17,848 nt of DNA from Pectinatus sp. GTDB lineage: Bacteria; Bacillota; Negativicutes; Selenomonadales; Selenomonadaceae. The notes below the pieces were generated by a model, which was not told the DNA's origin, made no database searches, and saw nothing but the letters and a program-made list of their open reading frames with translations. Position numbers and translations under genes: made by a program. Below, piece after piece: positions 1 to 6,656 of the stretch. The number at the start of each line of letters is the position of its first letter. The first letter of the stretch is position 1. Location: positions 1 through 17,848 of the forward strand of contig JAHHSR010000033.1 in NCBI GenBank assembly GCA_020025075.1, read 5' to 3'.

Positions 1-169
1 ATTAAATACTATTATAAATAATAAAAATTCCTTTTTAGAAGAAAAAATAATACATAATTATTGGTTTTGTAATATAAATTAATTTGTGGAGTAATATTGT
101 AAATTGATGTAAAATATGCGATAATTGCAAGGTGCATATTTATACTATAAAAATGAAAGGACGATTAAT

Positions 170-1702
170 TTGGATAACAATGCAAAAAAGAGTAAATTGT
201 CATTGACTGCTCTTATCTTAATGATTTTTACTTCCGTATTCGGTTTTACCAATATGCCGCGCTCTTTTTATCTTTTGGGTTATAGCGCAATCATCTGGTA
301 TATCGCGGCAGCAATTTTCTTTTTTATTCCGTATGCCTTCATGGTAGCAGAATATGGTGCAGCTTTTAAAAATGAAAAAGGCGGCATCTTTTCCTGGATG
401 GAGCGTTCCGTAAATACGGAATTTGCCTTTATCGGCACGTTTATGTGGTACGCCTCGTATGTCATTTGGCTCGTAAGCTCAGCAAGCAGCCTGTGGATTA
501 TGCTCTCGACGACGCTTTACGGACATGACACGACAGCGACATGGCACCTTTCGCTTGGCTTTTTGCATTTGAATTCCGTACAGGTAATCGGCATATTAGG
601 TATTTTGTGGATGGCTTTTGTTACCGCTACGGCTTCGCGCGGACTTGATAAGATTGAAAAATTTACCTCTGTTGGCGGTACTGCCGTTGCTCTTTTAAAT
701 ATAGTGCTTATTGCCGGCGCATTATTCGTGCTCATTTCGCATGGTGGCCATTTTGCTGAACCGATTACGGCCCAGTCGATGCTTCATTCTCCCAATCACG
801 ATTACCAGAGCATGATGGGCGTTTTGTCGTTTTTAGTTTTTGCCCTATTTTCTTATGGCGGTATCGAAGTTGTCGGCGGTCTCGTCGATGATACGGAAAA
901 TCCGCTGCATAACTTTCCGCGCGGTATCATGATTTCCTCCCTGGTCATTACGGTCGGCTATGCTATCGGTATCTTTTTGTGCGGTGCTTTTACGAACTGG
1001 CAGGAAGTCCTCTCAAGCGATAAGGTAAATATGGCCAACATTGCCTATGTCGTGATGCAAAACCTCGGCTATGAAATCGGTAATTCCTTGGGCCTTGCCC
1101 AGGATTCGGCTATCACGATGGGCATGTGGCTGGCGCGCTTTGTCGGCCTTTCGATGTTTTTGGCTATTGTCGGCGCATTTTTTGCCTCTACCTATGCTCC
1201 TTTGAAACAACTTATTGAAGGTTTGCCAAAGGATTTTTGGCCGGGACGCCTCGGCGAGCTGAATGAGGACGGTGTGCCGCAATATGCGATGAATGTCCAA
1301 AGCGTCATTGTTGTCTTTTTGATTGCCCTCATCTCGTTTGATGGCTCAAGCGCTTCGGCTTTTTATGACAAGCTCATCTTAATGTCCAATGTTGCAACTA
1401 CGATACCGTACGCCTTCATCACAATTGCCTACATCTATTTTAAGCGTCGCAAGGATATTGAAAAGCCGTTTGAAATTGTTAAGTCCACTTCTTTTGCCGT
1501 TGTCATTTCTATTGCCGTCACGGTTACAATCATTTTCGCCAATATCTTTACAATCATCAATCCGGCACTTACCGGCGATACAAGCGATACTTTCTGGATG
1601 ATTATCGGGCCGATTTTCTTCACCTTGATTGCCATCTTGCTCTATAAGCGCTACGAAAGAAAGTGCGCAGCAGGCGAAATTGTTGACCTTGATAAAGAAT
1701 AA
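170..1702 (+). CDS. yjeM: APC-superfamily amino-acid permease, YjeM-like (glutamate/GABA antiporter family)
   Basis: This is an inner-membrane amino-acid transporter of the APC superfamily. From the start chosen here it has about 510 residues and closely follows my recollection of E. coli YjeM (about 500 aa) end to end. Family blocks visible near the N terminus are LILMIFTSVFGF and FIGTFMWYASYVIW, with SYGGIEVVGGLVDDTENP in the middle and SASAFYDKLILMSNVATT towards the C terminus. The protein is strongly hydrophobic throughout, as expected for about 12 membrane segments, and ends in a charged cytoplasmic tail. I prefer the TTG at 170 because AAAGGA (156-161) lies 8 nt upstream and the protein then starts DNNAKKSKLSL like its relatives. 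A further upstream TTG at 125 would add 15 unlikely residues. It is monocistronic, with a terminator 8 nt after the stop. The exact substrate cannot be read from sequence. Confidence 0.88.
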   Translation: MDNNAKKSKLSLTALILMIFTSVFGFTNMPRSFYLLGYSAIIWYIAAAIFFFIPYAFMVAEYGAAFKNEKGGIFSWMERSVNTEFAFIGTFMWYASYVIWLVSSASSLWIMLSTTLYGHDTTATWHLSLGFLHLNSVQVIGILGILWMAFVTATASRGLDKIEKFTSVGGTAVALLNIVLIAGALFVLISHGGHFAEPITAQSMLHSPNHDYQSMMGVLSFLVFALFSYGGIEVVGGLVDDTENPLHNFPRGIMISSLVITVGYAIGIFLCGAFTNWQEVLSSDKVNMANIAYVVMQNLGYEIGNSLGLAQDSAITMGMWLARFVGLSMFLAIVGAFFASTYAPLKQLIEGLPKDFWPGRLGELNEDGVPQYAMNVQSVIVVFLIALISFDGSSASAFYDKLILMSNVATTIPYAFITIAYIYFKRRKDIEKPFEIVKSTSFAVVISIAVTVTIIFANIFTIINPALTGDTSDTFWMIIGPIFFTLIAILLYKRYERKCAAGEIVDLDKE

Positions 1703-1710
1703 ACTATTTT

Positions 1711-1736
1711 CCGGTACCTTTGGTACCGGATTTTTT
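1711..1736 (+). terminator. Rho-independent terminator after the permease gene
   Basis: A perfect 8-bp stem CCGGTACC/GGTACCGG with a TTT loop is followed by A and six T residues. It starts 8 nt after the permease stop codon. Confidence 0.92.
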
Positions 1737-1810
1737 ATGTTAAAAATTTTGGCAAAAATTACTTTGCTTTTTGCCCCCCGAATTTGAGTAGTTAAAAAAA
1801 GCTCTCAATA

Positions 1811-1819
1811 TGGTATAAT
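1811..1819 (+). promoter_or_regulatory. Extended -10 promoter element for dapL
   Basis: TGGTATAAT combines a consensus -10 hexamer (1814-1819) with the TGN extension. There is no good -35 box at 16-18 bp; TTGAGT at 1784 is 24 bp away. An extended -10 promoter is therefore the best reading. It lies about 75 bp upstream of the dapL start and would transcribe the short leader ORF described below. Confidence 0.6.
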
Positions 1820-1854
1820 AAAAATGTATTAATAAATTATTGCAAATGAGGTGA

Positions 1855-1893
1855 ATGATAGTTGGTTATCCTTTGGGGATAGCTGATTTTTAG
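1855..1893 (+). other. Possible 12-codon leader ORF coupled to dapL
   Basis: ATG at 1855 opens a 12-codon frame (MIVGYPLGIADF) whose TAG stop (1891-1893) lies 2 nt before the dapL ATG. The strongest Shine-Dalgarno-like sequence in the region, GAGGTG (1848-1853), is in front of this frame rather than in front of dapL, although its spacing to this ATG is only 1 nt. A TTG at 1862 has ideal spacing but opens only a 6-codon frame. This may reflect translational coupling or simply chance. Confidence 0.25.
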
Positions 1894-1895
1894 TT

Positions 1896-3134
1896 ATGAC
1901 GACAATTAACAAAAATTATTTAAAACTGCAGGGCAATTACCTGTTTGCCGAAGTAGCTCGCCGCGTGCGCGCTTATAAAGAAGAAAATCCCAAGGCCAAT
2001 GTGATTAGTCTTGGCATTGGGGATGTCACGCGCCCTTTGGCGCCTGCCGTTATCGAGGCTCTGCACAAGGCCGTCGACGAAATGGCCGATGCCGCAACTT
2101 TTCGTGGCTATGGCCCAGAGCAAGGCTACGCATTTTTGCGCGAGGCCATTGTCAATACAATTTATAAGCCCCGTAAGGCAGAAGTGGCTGCTGATGAAAT
2201 CTTCGTAAGCGATGGCGCCAAGAGCGACTGCGGCAATCTGCAAGAAATTTTTGGCACCGATAATACCATCGCCATCACAGACCCCGTTTATCCCGTATAC
2301 CTTGACACGAATGTTATGGCTGGCCGCACGGGCTTTTTCGATGAAGCGACGGGCATGTTTGATAAGGTTGTCTATATGCCTTGCACGGCAGAAAACGACT
2401 TTTTGCCGCAGATTCCCCAAAAGCATGTCGATATTATCTATCTGTGCTGCCCCAACAACCCTACGGGTACGACGCTTTCACGCGTCCAGCTCAAGGCATG
2501 GGTTGATTATGCCAAAAAGGAAAAGGCCATCATCCTCTATGATGCAGCCTATGCCTACTACATCACAGAAGAAGATGTGCCACATACGATTTTTGAAATC
2601 GAAGGGGCAAGAGATGTCGCAATTGAATTCCGTTCGTTTTCTAAAACGGCAGGCTTTACGGGCATGCGCTGCGGCTACACGGTAGTCCCTAAGACCGTCT
2701 TTGGCATGACTCCCGATGGCACGAAAAAATCTCTCAATGAAATGTGGAACAGACGCCATACGACGAAGTTTAATGGCACGGCCTACATCATCCAGCGCGC
2801 CGCGGAAGCCGTCCTCACCGAAAAAGGCCAGCAGCAGATTAAAGAAACGATTGCTTATTATATGAACAATGCCAAGGTGATTCGCCAGGGTCTTTCTGAT
2901 ATGGGCATGAAGTACTACGGCGGTGTCAATGCGCCTTATATCTGGCTGCGTACGCCTGAAGGCATGAGCTCGTGGGAATTTTTCGATAAACTCTTGCACG
3001 AAGCCGATATTGTCGGTACGCCGGGCAGCGGCTTTGGCCCTTCGGGCGAAGGGTATTTCCGCCTCACGGCCTTTGGCGATGCCAAGGCGACAGTGGAAGC
3101 TGTTGAAAGAATGAAGACGCGCCTTAAATTGTAA
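1896..3134 (+). CDS. dapL: LL-diaminopimelate aminotransferase
   Basis: This PLP enzyme converts tetrahydrodipicolinate plus glutamate directly to LL-2,6-diaminopimelate and 2-oxoglutarate, the short route to meso-DAP and lysine. The 412-aa length is normal for DapL. Signatures are INKNYLKLQGNYLF at the N terminus, SLGIGDVTRPL, the strictly conserved SDGAKSD block, CPNNPTG, and the PLP-lysine motif SFSKTAGFTGMR with K250 as the Schiff-base residue. The ATG at 1896 gives the family's standard N terminus. Its own Shine-Dalgarno is poor: GGGGAT lies 14 nt away, so initiation may depend on the leader ORF just upstream. The gene has its own promoter and terminator, is complete, and shows the GC-richer codon use of core genes. 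Confidence 0.96.
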   Translation: MTTINKNYLKLQGNYLFAEVARRVRAYKEENPKANVISLGIGDVTRPLAPAVIEALHKAVDEMADAATFRGYGPEQGYAFLREAIVNTIYKPRKAEVAADEIFVSDGAKSDCGNLQEIFGTDNTIAITDPVYPVYLDTNVMAGRTGFFDEATGMFDKVVYMPCTAENDFLPQIPQKHVDIIYLCCPNNPTGTTLSRVQLKAWVDYAKKEKAIILYDAAYAYYITEEDVPHTIFEIEGARDVAIEFRSFSKTAGFTGMRCGYTVVPKTVFGMTPDGTKKSLNEMWNRRHTTKFNGTAYIIQRAAEAVLTEKGQQQIKETIAYYMNNAKVIRQGLSDMGMKYYGGVNAPYIWLRTPEGMSSWEFFDKLLHEADIVGTPGSGFGPSGEGYFRLTAFGDAKATVEAVERMKTRLKL

Positions 3135-3150
3135 TTGAAAAGGCAGAATA

Positions 3151-3190
3151 AAAAAGAGCATTATGGCTATATGGCTGCAATGCTCTTTTT
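3151..3190 (+). terminator. Terminator after dapL (bidirectional)
   Basis: AAAAAGAGCATT (3151-3162) pairs perfectly with AATGCTCTTTTT (3179-3190), giving a 12-bp stem closed by a 16-nt loop. The A-tract on one side and T-tract on the other make it usable from both directions. It separates the core gene from the AT-rich region that follows. Confidence 0.9.
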
Positions 3191-3251
3191 CATTTATATA
3201 GGTAAAGTGCAATAGAGCGCAATGAATCAATATAGAAAAGGATGCTTGACA

Positions 3252-3644
3252 ATGGCCAAAAAAAAGAAAATGGAAGAAAAGGCACTAAATATAGATAATA
3301 TTTTGTTTAATTGCAGGGATATTTTGCGCGCTGCGCGCAATTCAGGCTCATTTTTTGAAAAGCGGGATATGATGCTGACGCTTGTATTTTTGAGATTTAT
3401 CGGCGAAAAATACGAAGATAGTATTGAGGCACTTTGCCAAATATTGATAGAACGAGGACTTGATCCAGATGATGAAAATATCAGAGCTGCATTTTTTGAT
3501 GATGCGACATTTACAGATGGGACATATAATCTCCTGCCGGAAGCAAGATGGTCGACGATTATCAATACGCCTGCTCCCAAACTCAATGTGGCACTTGATA
3601 CGGCATTGCACAGCATCGCAGCTTCTTCAAAGGATTTAACTTAA
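3252..3644 (+). CDS. Type I restriction-modification methyltransferase subunit, N-terminal remnant (HsdM N-domain)
   Basis: Only about 130 residues remain of a protein normally about 500 aa or longer. They match the helical N-terminal domain of HsdM, which contacts the specificity subunit and target DNA. The recognisable block is the NIDNILFNCRDILRA region followed by MMLTLVFLRFIGEKYED. The SAM-binding domain and the NPPY catalytic motif are absent. The ATG at 3252 is chosen because AAAAGGA (3236-3242) lies 9 nt upstream; an in-frame ATG at 3222 has no Shine-Dalgarno. The reading frame is clean up to SSKDL and then stops within a few bases of the palindrome that begins the IS200/IS605-type remnant. 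No hsdS, hsdR or remaining hsdM follows. It is almost certainly non-functional as a methylase. Confidence 0.8.
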   Translation: MAKKKKMEEKALNIDNILFNCRDILRAARNSGSFFEKRDMMLTLVFLRFIGEKYEDSIEALCQILIERGLDPDDENIRAAFFDDATFTDGTYNLLPEARWSTIINTPAPKLNVALDTALHSIAASSKDLT

Positions 3645-3723
3645 ACCGCCAGAAGTCCTCCACCTCTTAGGTGGGGGATGAAGGCGGGTATGGCGAATTT
3701 ACGCAAGTAATTGAGCCAGACAA

Positions 3724-3753
3724 TTGCTTTTGTCTTATATTTAGTAGTATAAT
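3724..3753 (+). promoter_or_regulatory. Promoter inside the IS200/IS605-type remnant
   Basis: TTGCTT (3724-3729), an 18-bp spacer and a consensus TATAAT (3748-3753) form a good sigma70-type promoter. It would drive an RNA through the tnpB remnant and the right-end hairpin, and possibly on into the antisense strand of the truncated helicase gene. Confidence 0.55.
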
Positions 3754-3904
3754 CGTGATAATATGAATCGGAAATCTTCTAAGAAAGGAGAAGACCTGCG
3801 AAATCTTATAGACTGTTGTACTACGGTCTCACGGAGTCTGAATCGCCGATAACCAAGGTAGTAAGCTCCCAGCGGGTACGAATAAGGGATTTGTGATTAT
3901 CCTC

Positions 3905-4010
3905 TATTTTCCGTAATCATTCGGGATGTAACATGTGCAAAGTCAGATTAGCCGACAAATCACAACTACCGCAGGAACTGCGGGAATCTACGCCTGTGGA
4001 GAGAGTGTAA
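3905..4010 (+). pseudogene. tnpB 3'-terminal remnant (IS200/IS605 OrfB)
   Basis: In the frame ending with TAA at 4008-4010 the translation reads TAGTAGIYACGERV, which is the characteristic C-terminal block of IS605-type TnpB. Upstream, in other frames, short pieces such as IRDVTCAKSD resemble the zinc-finger and D-R-D neighbourhood. Downstream, a KQEA block in yet another frame (near 4050) resembles the usual TnpB tail. The similarity is therefore spread over more than one frame with stops, so no TnpB can be made. The RuvC and OB parts of the gene are missing, leaving an internally deleted element. Confidence 0.6.
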
Positions 4011-4090
4011 GTCGCCATAGTTTTTCGGAGCTATAGTGCTGTTCTCGTAGAAGCAGGAAGCTCACGCCTCTATAGGCGGGAGTAGTTCAC
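3962..4090 (+). ncRNA. Possible omega-RNA (reRNA) scaffold of the IS200/IS605 right end
   Basis: In IS200/IS605 elements the 3' part of tnpB plus the right end is transcribed as the guide RNA of TnpB, with the flanking DNA acting as guide. Here a CCGCAG/CTGCGG stem-loop (near 3969-3984) and the terminal hairpin CTCaCGCC...GGCGgGAG (4061-4082) are both preserved, although the protein frame is broken. The element has its own upstream promoter. If active, the guide would begin at about 4091 inside the truncated helicase gene. Expression is unproven. Confidence 0.35.
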
Positions 4091-5221
4091 TACGTCGGGA
4101 TATTCTTTTAACCCCAGTAGACTATATTGGAGCATGTCATCAAAATCCATGCACCTATTTTTTGCCAATTCTTCTTGATAGCTTTCAAATATCTCTTTTA
4201 TATAATATTCATTTTTGTTGATGGTGATAACCTTGTTTTCGTATTCCTGGGGCGTGAGTTGACGATTTTTGATTGAAGTTATTACTGAGCTTATCCTCTC
4301 GCGTAAAGTATCATCTCGTGCCGAAAGTTTAAACTTATGCAAAACTTCTTTTAACAGATTATATGTAGTGATACCATTGTTAGGACAATATTTAGGTGCT
4401 TTTTTTAATTTGTTACCAGCTGCTTTATCGCTTATACAATCATCAAAATCTGCACACATGGCTTGCTGATTTTTTTGTTTGCCAGTATTGAGCAAATTTG
4501 GAGGGATGGCTAATCCCTTCGTTCGCAACAGCGGGATTATCTCACTATAGCAAAAACTGTGAATAGTTCTAAAGGCGGGACGTTCATCATGCGAAACGTG
4601 AAATTCCCTTTCAAAGCGCTTGGCCATCTCATTGGCAGCGGCGACAGTAAAGGTCAAGTTCATTAGCATGTCCTTTTTTATGGACACTTGCTTTTGTCCA
4701 TAGAGAAGATAACCGGCGCGGGCAATGAGAACTGTGGTTTTGCCGCTTCCTGGCACGGCAAACAGCAGAGATTTGCCCTTTATCGTTTGCACGGCATTTT
4801 TTTGTGCCTTGCTCAATTTATCAAATTGAGGATATTTGGTGCAAAAAGATTTTAAATCAGGAGCAAAATCTTTTATCAGCCGGTTTGTATCTTCTAGTCT
4901 TTCATTTAGCTTTTTGATAAGCCACATTCTCTTTTGGTGAATCTCATCTTCTGGTTCTTGTTCCGGCTCTTCTGGAATGACTTCATCTAGTGCGGCAGGT
5001 CTAGTAGGTTCGCAAGCTAGTGCTCTTTTGGGAGCACACGCGGCGATTATTGCCATATCGCCACCATTATCTCGATACCAGGCAATTGCCTCCTCTTCAG
5101 TGGAAAAACCCTTGTATTTTTGACCGCTGCAGCCACAAATGCTTTTTTTGCAGCTATCCCAATCTTTATAGATGCCAGGAGTATATCCCACTACAACGGC
5201 ATAGAATTTCTTTTTAGCCAC
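4070..5221 (-). CDS. RNase H1 N-terminal domain fused to UvrD-type SF1 helicase, C-terminally truncated
   Basis: Residues about 5-49 match the RNase H1 N-terminal/viroplasmin fold, which binds RNA-DNA hybrids (FYAVVVGYTPGIYKDWDSC, then KYKGFSTEEEAIAWY). After an acidic linker, residues about 135-383 are UvrD/PcrA domain 1A/1B. They include a Q-motif-like LSKAQKNAV, Walker A PGSGKTT (157-163, K161), motif Ia LTFTVAAANEMAKRF and motif Ic FRTIHSFC, then MDFDDMLQYSLL. The frame then enters the IS right-end hairpin and stops. Walker B and all of domain 2 are missing, so the product cannot be an active helicase. The start is the GTG at 5221: an in-frame TGA lies two codons upstream, and GAGGAA is 10 nt away. 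It lies 25 nt downstream of the cold-shock-like gene and probably formed an operon with it. Confidence 0.8.
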   Translation of the reverse strand: MAKKKFYAVVVGYTPGIYKDWDSCKKSICGCSGQKYKGFSTEEEAIAWYRDNGGDMAIIAACAPKRALACEPTRPAALDEVIPEEPEQEPEDEIHQKRMWLIKKLNERLEDTNRLIKDFAPDLKSFCTKYPQFDKLSKAQKNAVQTIKGKSLLFAVPGSGKTTVLIARAGYLLYGQKQVSIKKDMLMNLTFTVAAANEMAKRFEREFHVSHDERPAFRTIHSFCYSEIIPLLRTKGLAIPPNLLNTGKQKNQQAMCADFDDCISDKAAGNKLKKAPKYCPNNGITTYNLLKEVLHKFKLSARDDTLRERISSVITSIKNRQLTPQEYENKVITINKNEYYIKEIFESYQEELAKNRCMDFDDMLQYSLLGLKEYPDVVNYSRL

Positions 5222-5246
5222 TTGCCATCACTTCCTCATTAAAAGT

Positions 5247-5642
5247 CTAGCCTAGCTTTACTTCTACGGCATTTTTCTTCCAAACATTTTTCTTTTTATC
5301 CAGGCGCTCGCCGATTACGAATAAAACCTTGGTACCCATCACTAGCTTATTGCGATTACATTTTGCAGCATTGAAATTAAAATAATACGCCTTGCCGGTT
5401 TTATCTTCTATAAAGTCATCTCTGCCGGATGGAAGCAACTTAGAGATTGTTCCATCTATGTATACCTTATCCTTATCTCGATATTCCCGCCAGAATGGGG
5501 ACAGTTTTTTCAATGTACTCGCTTTGTCCAATGAGGCAATTTCATCTGGTATTTTCCAATGCTGCTCCTCTTTCAATTGTCGTTCCTTTTCTTGTTTAAT
5601 CGAGATTATAAGATGACGATGAAGCACAGCTTCTTCAGACAT
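5247..5642 (-). CDS. Cold-shock/S1-like OB-fold protein (C-terminal half of a frameshifted TPR-CSD gene)
   Basis: Residues about 60-130 have the pattern of a cold-shock-type OB fold: YIDGTISKLLPSGRDDFIED, then AYYFNF, GTKVLFVIGE and a final NAVEVKL strand. This suggests binding to single-stranded RNA or DNA. The first 50 residues are a charged helix. There is no convincing Shine-Dalgarno at ATG 5642, as the only AGG lies 2 nt upstream. Reading the -1 frame further upstream gives a coherent VFKDFADFLETQG that joins the preceding TPR frame. The two frames were therefore most likely one protein of about 313 aa. From memory, TPR proteins with S1/CSD-like domains occur in conflict systems called TOTE; this is unverified. 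Confidence 0.65.
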   Translation of the reverse strand: MSEEAVLHRHLIISIKQEKERQLKEEQHWKIPDEIASLDKASTLKKLSPFWREYRDKDKVYIDGTISKLLPSGRDDFIEDKTGKAYYFNFNAAKCNRNKLVMGTKVLFVIGERLDKKKNVWKKNAVEVKLG

Positions 5643-6187
5643 TCCCTGTGTTTCGAGAAAATCTGCAAAATCTTTAAAAACTTTACTCTCATTTCATAGT
5701 CGGAAGAGAGCATGCCTTTTTCGCTATGTACTTCATTACGATCTAGCCTTTGTGGATCGATTAAATCCAAATACTTATTGGCAATCTTATAGTCTGGATT
5801 ACTGACATTGAAAATTTTTTTGACTGCAACAGCGATTACGCGCTGAAATGGCGAATATTTTTCGTCTTTTGTATGCTTGAGTACATAATCGACTTTGGCT
5901 AAAAAATTTTTGTCAGGATGTTCAGATTCTTTTATATATTTTTGATATACGCACCAGCCCATTTTTGTATTGAGTTTATCACAATCTTTATACTTTTTTT
6001 TGCACATTTTATATAAATCAAGAGCATCTTCATAGCGTTCGAGCTTATATAGAGCATTCATGATAAAAGTGAAATCCCATTCGGATAGTGATAAATCTTT
6101 TCCTGTCTTCATCTGCTCATATACAGCACTTAAAGCAGCATAATTCTGTGTCTGATACAAACTCTTTAAATCATTCTGTGTGGTCAT
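5606..6187 (-). CDS. TPR-like protein (N-terminal half of a frameshifted TPR-CSD gene)
   Basis: Helical hairpins of tetratricopeptide type are visible, for example YAALSAVYEQM followed by FIMNALYKLERYEDALDLYKMC. They indicate a scaffold or signal-sensing role. The start is the ATG at 6187, preceded by GAGGTG (6194-6199) with 6 nt spacing; a GTG at 6196 lies within that Shine-Dalgarno and is rejected. The last about 25 residues (from FLKILQIFSKH) are out of character. In the -1 frame the same DNA reads on into the cold-shock-like protein, so this tail is probably the product of a one-base deletion in AAA/TTTTT around 5675-5685, or the shift is programmed. The gene is divergent from the kinase-led operon across about 470 bp and heads the minus-strand unit. 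Confidence 0.65.
   Translation of the reverse strand: MTTQNDLKSLYQTQNYAALSAVYEQMKTGKDLSLSEWDFTFIMNALYKLERYEDALDLYKMCKKKYKDCDKLNTKMGWCVYQKYIKESEHPDKNFLAKVDYVLKHTKDEKYSPFQRVIAVAVKKIFNVSNPDYKIANKYLDLIDPQRLDRNEVHSEKGMLSSDYEMRVKFLKILQIFSKHRECLKKLCFIVIL
5675..5681 (-). other. Frameshift point: slippery-like heptamer G TTT TTA
   Basis: On the minus strand the TPR frame reads AAG TTT TTA AAG. A slip of one base backward gives GTT TTT AAA GAT, which continues through the cold-shock-like domain to the stop at 5247. The joined frame is 314 codons including the stop. The sequence resembles an X XXY YYZ site with a mismatch at the first position. It could be a programmed -1 site or just a homopolymer deletion. 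Confidence 0.45.
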
Positions 6188-6517
6188 AAAATTCACCTCA
6201 AAACGCTTGGCGCGATTTATAAAATTTTAAGGATAGAAAATAATAGTTTAGAATATGGTGCATATTTTTATTTTAACTGACTTTTATACTGCTTGGCAAT
6301 ACTGGCAGTTGACAAGTTATTTAACAAAGAAAAGGATTTATTACCAAAATGAAAACTATAAAGATACTTCTTGCAAACTGTTTCATTTTACTACATAATA
6401 TAAATATATAAATAGATTATATTTTTTACTTTTTAAGCAAGAAAAAACTACATTTCCCAAAATGTCCTAAATGTTAAAAGAAAAGGTGACAATTAAAAAG
6501 ATGAGATTTCTATTCAA

Positions 6518-6535
6518 CTAAAATAATTATTTTAG
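6518..6535. promoter_or_regulatory. 18-bp perfect palindrome, candidate operator
   Basis: CTAAAATAATTATTTTAG is a perfect dyad centred between 6526 and 6527. It lies 45 bp upstream of the proposed -35 box of the kinase-led operon. Its length and symmetry suit a dimeric regulator, though AT-rich DNA also produces such palindromes by chance. No HTH repressor gene is in the window apart from the wHTH domain of the third operon protein. Confidence 0.35.
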
Positions 6536-6579
6536 GGCAAAAGTGAGAAAAATTATTTTTTTACATAGATAAACGTATC

Positions 6580-6608
6580 TTGGCAAATGGTTTTATAAGG
6601 AATATAAC
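6580..6608 (+). promoter_or_regulatory. Promoter of the five-gene operon
   Basis: TTGGCA (6580-6585), a 17-bp spacer and TATAAC (6603-6608) match sigma70 elements well. Transcription would start near 6615, about 40 nt before the kinase start codon. No other good promoter is evident before the first gene. Confidence 0.6.
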
Positions 6609-6656
6609 CAGAGGACATAGACCATAAGAGTTTATTACTCATAAGAGGGAGACATC

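Larger units (their letters stand above)
3645..4090 (+). mobile_element. Decayed IS200/IS605-type element lacking functional transposase genes
   Basis: A nested palindrome at the left (CCGCC...GGCGG enclosing CCACCT/AGGTGG, about 3647-3687) follows immediately on the broken hsdM. A promoter, a frame-broken tnpB 3' end and a right-end hairpin at 4061-4082, followed by AGTAGTTCAC, close the element. IS200/IS605 elements end in subterminal hairpins rather than inverted repeats, as seen here. No HUH TnpA frame and no RuvC-bearing TnpB frame survive. The boundaries are estimates: the left one from the loss of HsdM similarity, the right one from alignment with the second hairpin near 17.8 kb. Both flanking genes lose their 3' ends exactly at this element. 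Confidence 0.65.
6188..6656. promoter_or_regulatory. Divergent intergenic control region (AT-rich)
   Basis: About 470 bp separate the minus-strand TPR gene from the plus-strand kinase gene. The stretch is very AT-rich. It holds the 18-bp palindrome at 6518-6535 and a plausible plus-strand promoter at 6580-6608, listed separately. TTGACA at 6309-6314 matches a -35 box but has no matching -10. I see no convincing minus-strand promoter, tRNA or longer gene. Confidence 0.5.

Noticed and set aside
2478..3230. 250-aa open frame on the minus strand
   Set aside because: It lies opposite dapL, has no family resemblance and arises from the GC-biased codon use of dapL. The same applies to the 168-aa frame at 1920-2426.
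3756..3848. Short frame in the IS remnant reading MNRKSSKKGEDL, ending at TAA near 3848
   Set aside because: There is no suitable Shine-Dalgarno and no resemblance to TnpB or TnpA N termini. The stretch is better explained as structured RNA or decayed sequence.
3645..4090. Group II intron or self-splicing RNA
   Set aside because: There is no GUGYG start, no domain V signature and no reverse-transcriptase remnant. The TnpB C-terminal block and right-end hairpin fit IS200/IS605 better.
6349..6411. 20-codon hydrophobic frame (MKTIKILLANCF...) in the divergent region with TTGACA upstream
   Set aside because: The AAAGGA is 12 nt from the ATG, no -10 fits the TTGACA, and short Ile/Leu/Asn frames are expected by chance in such AT-rich DNA. 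It was not kept as a gene.
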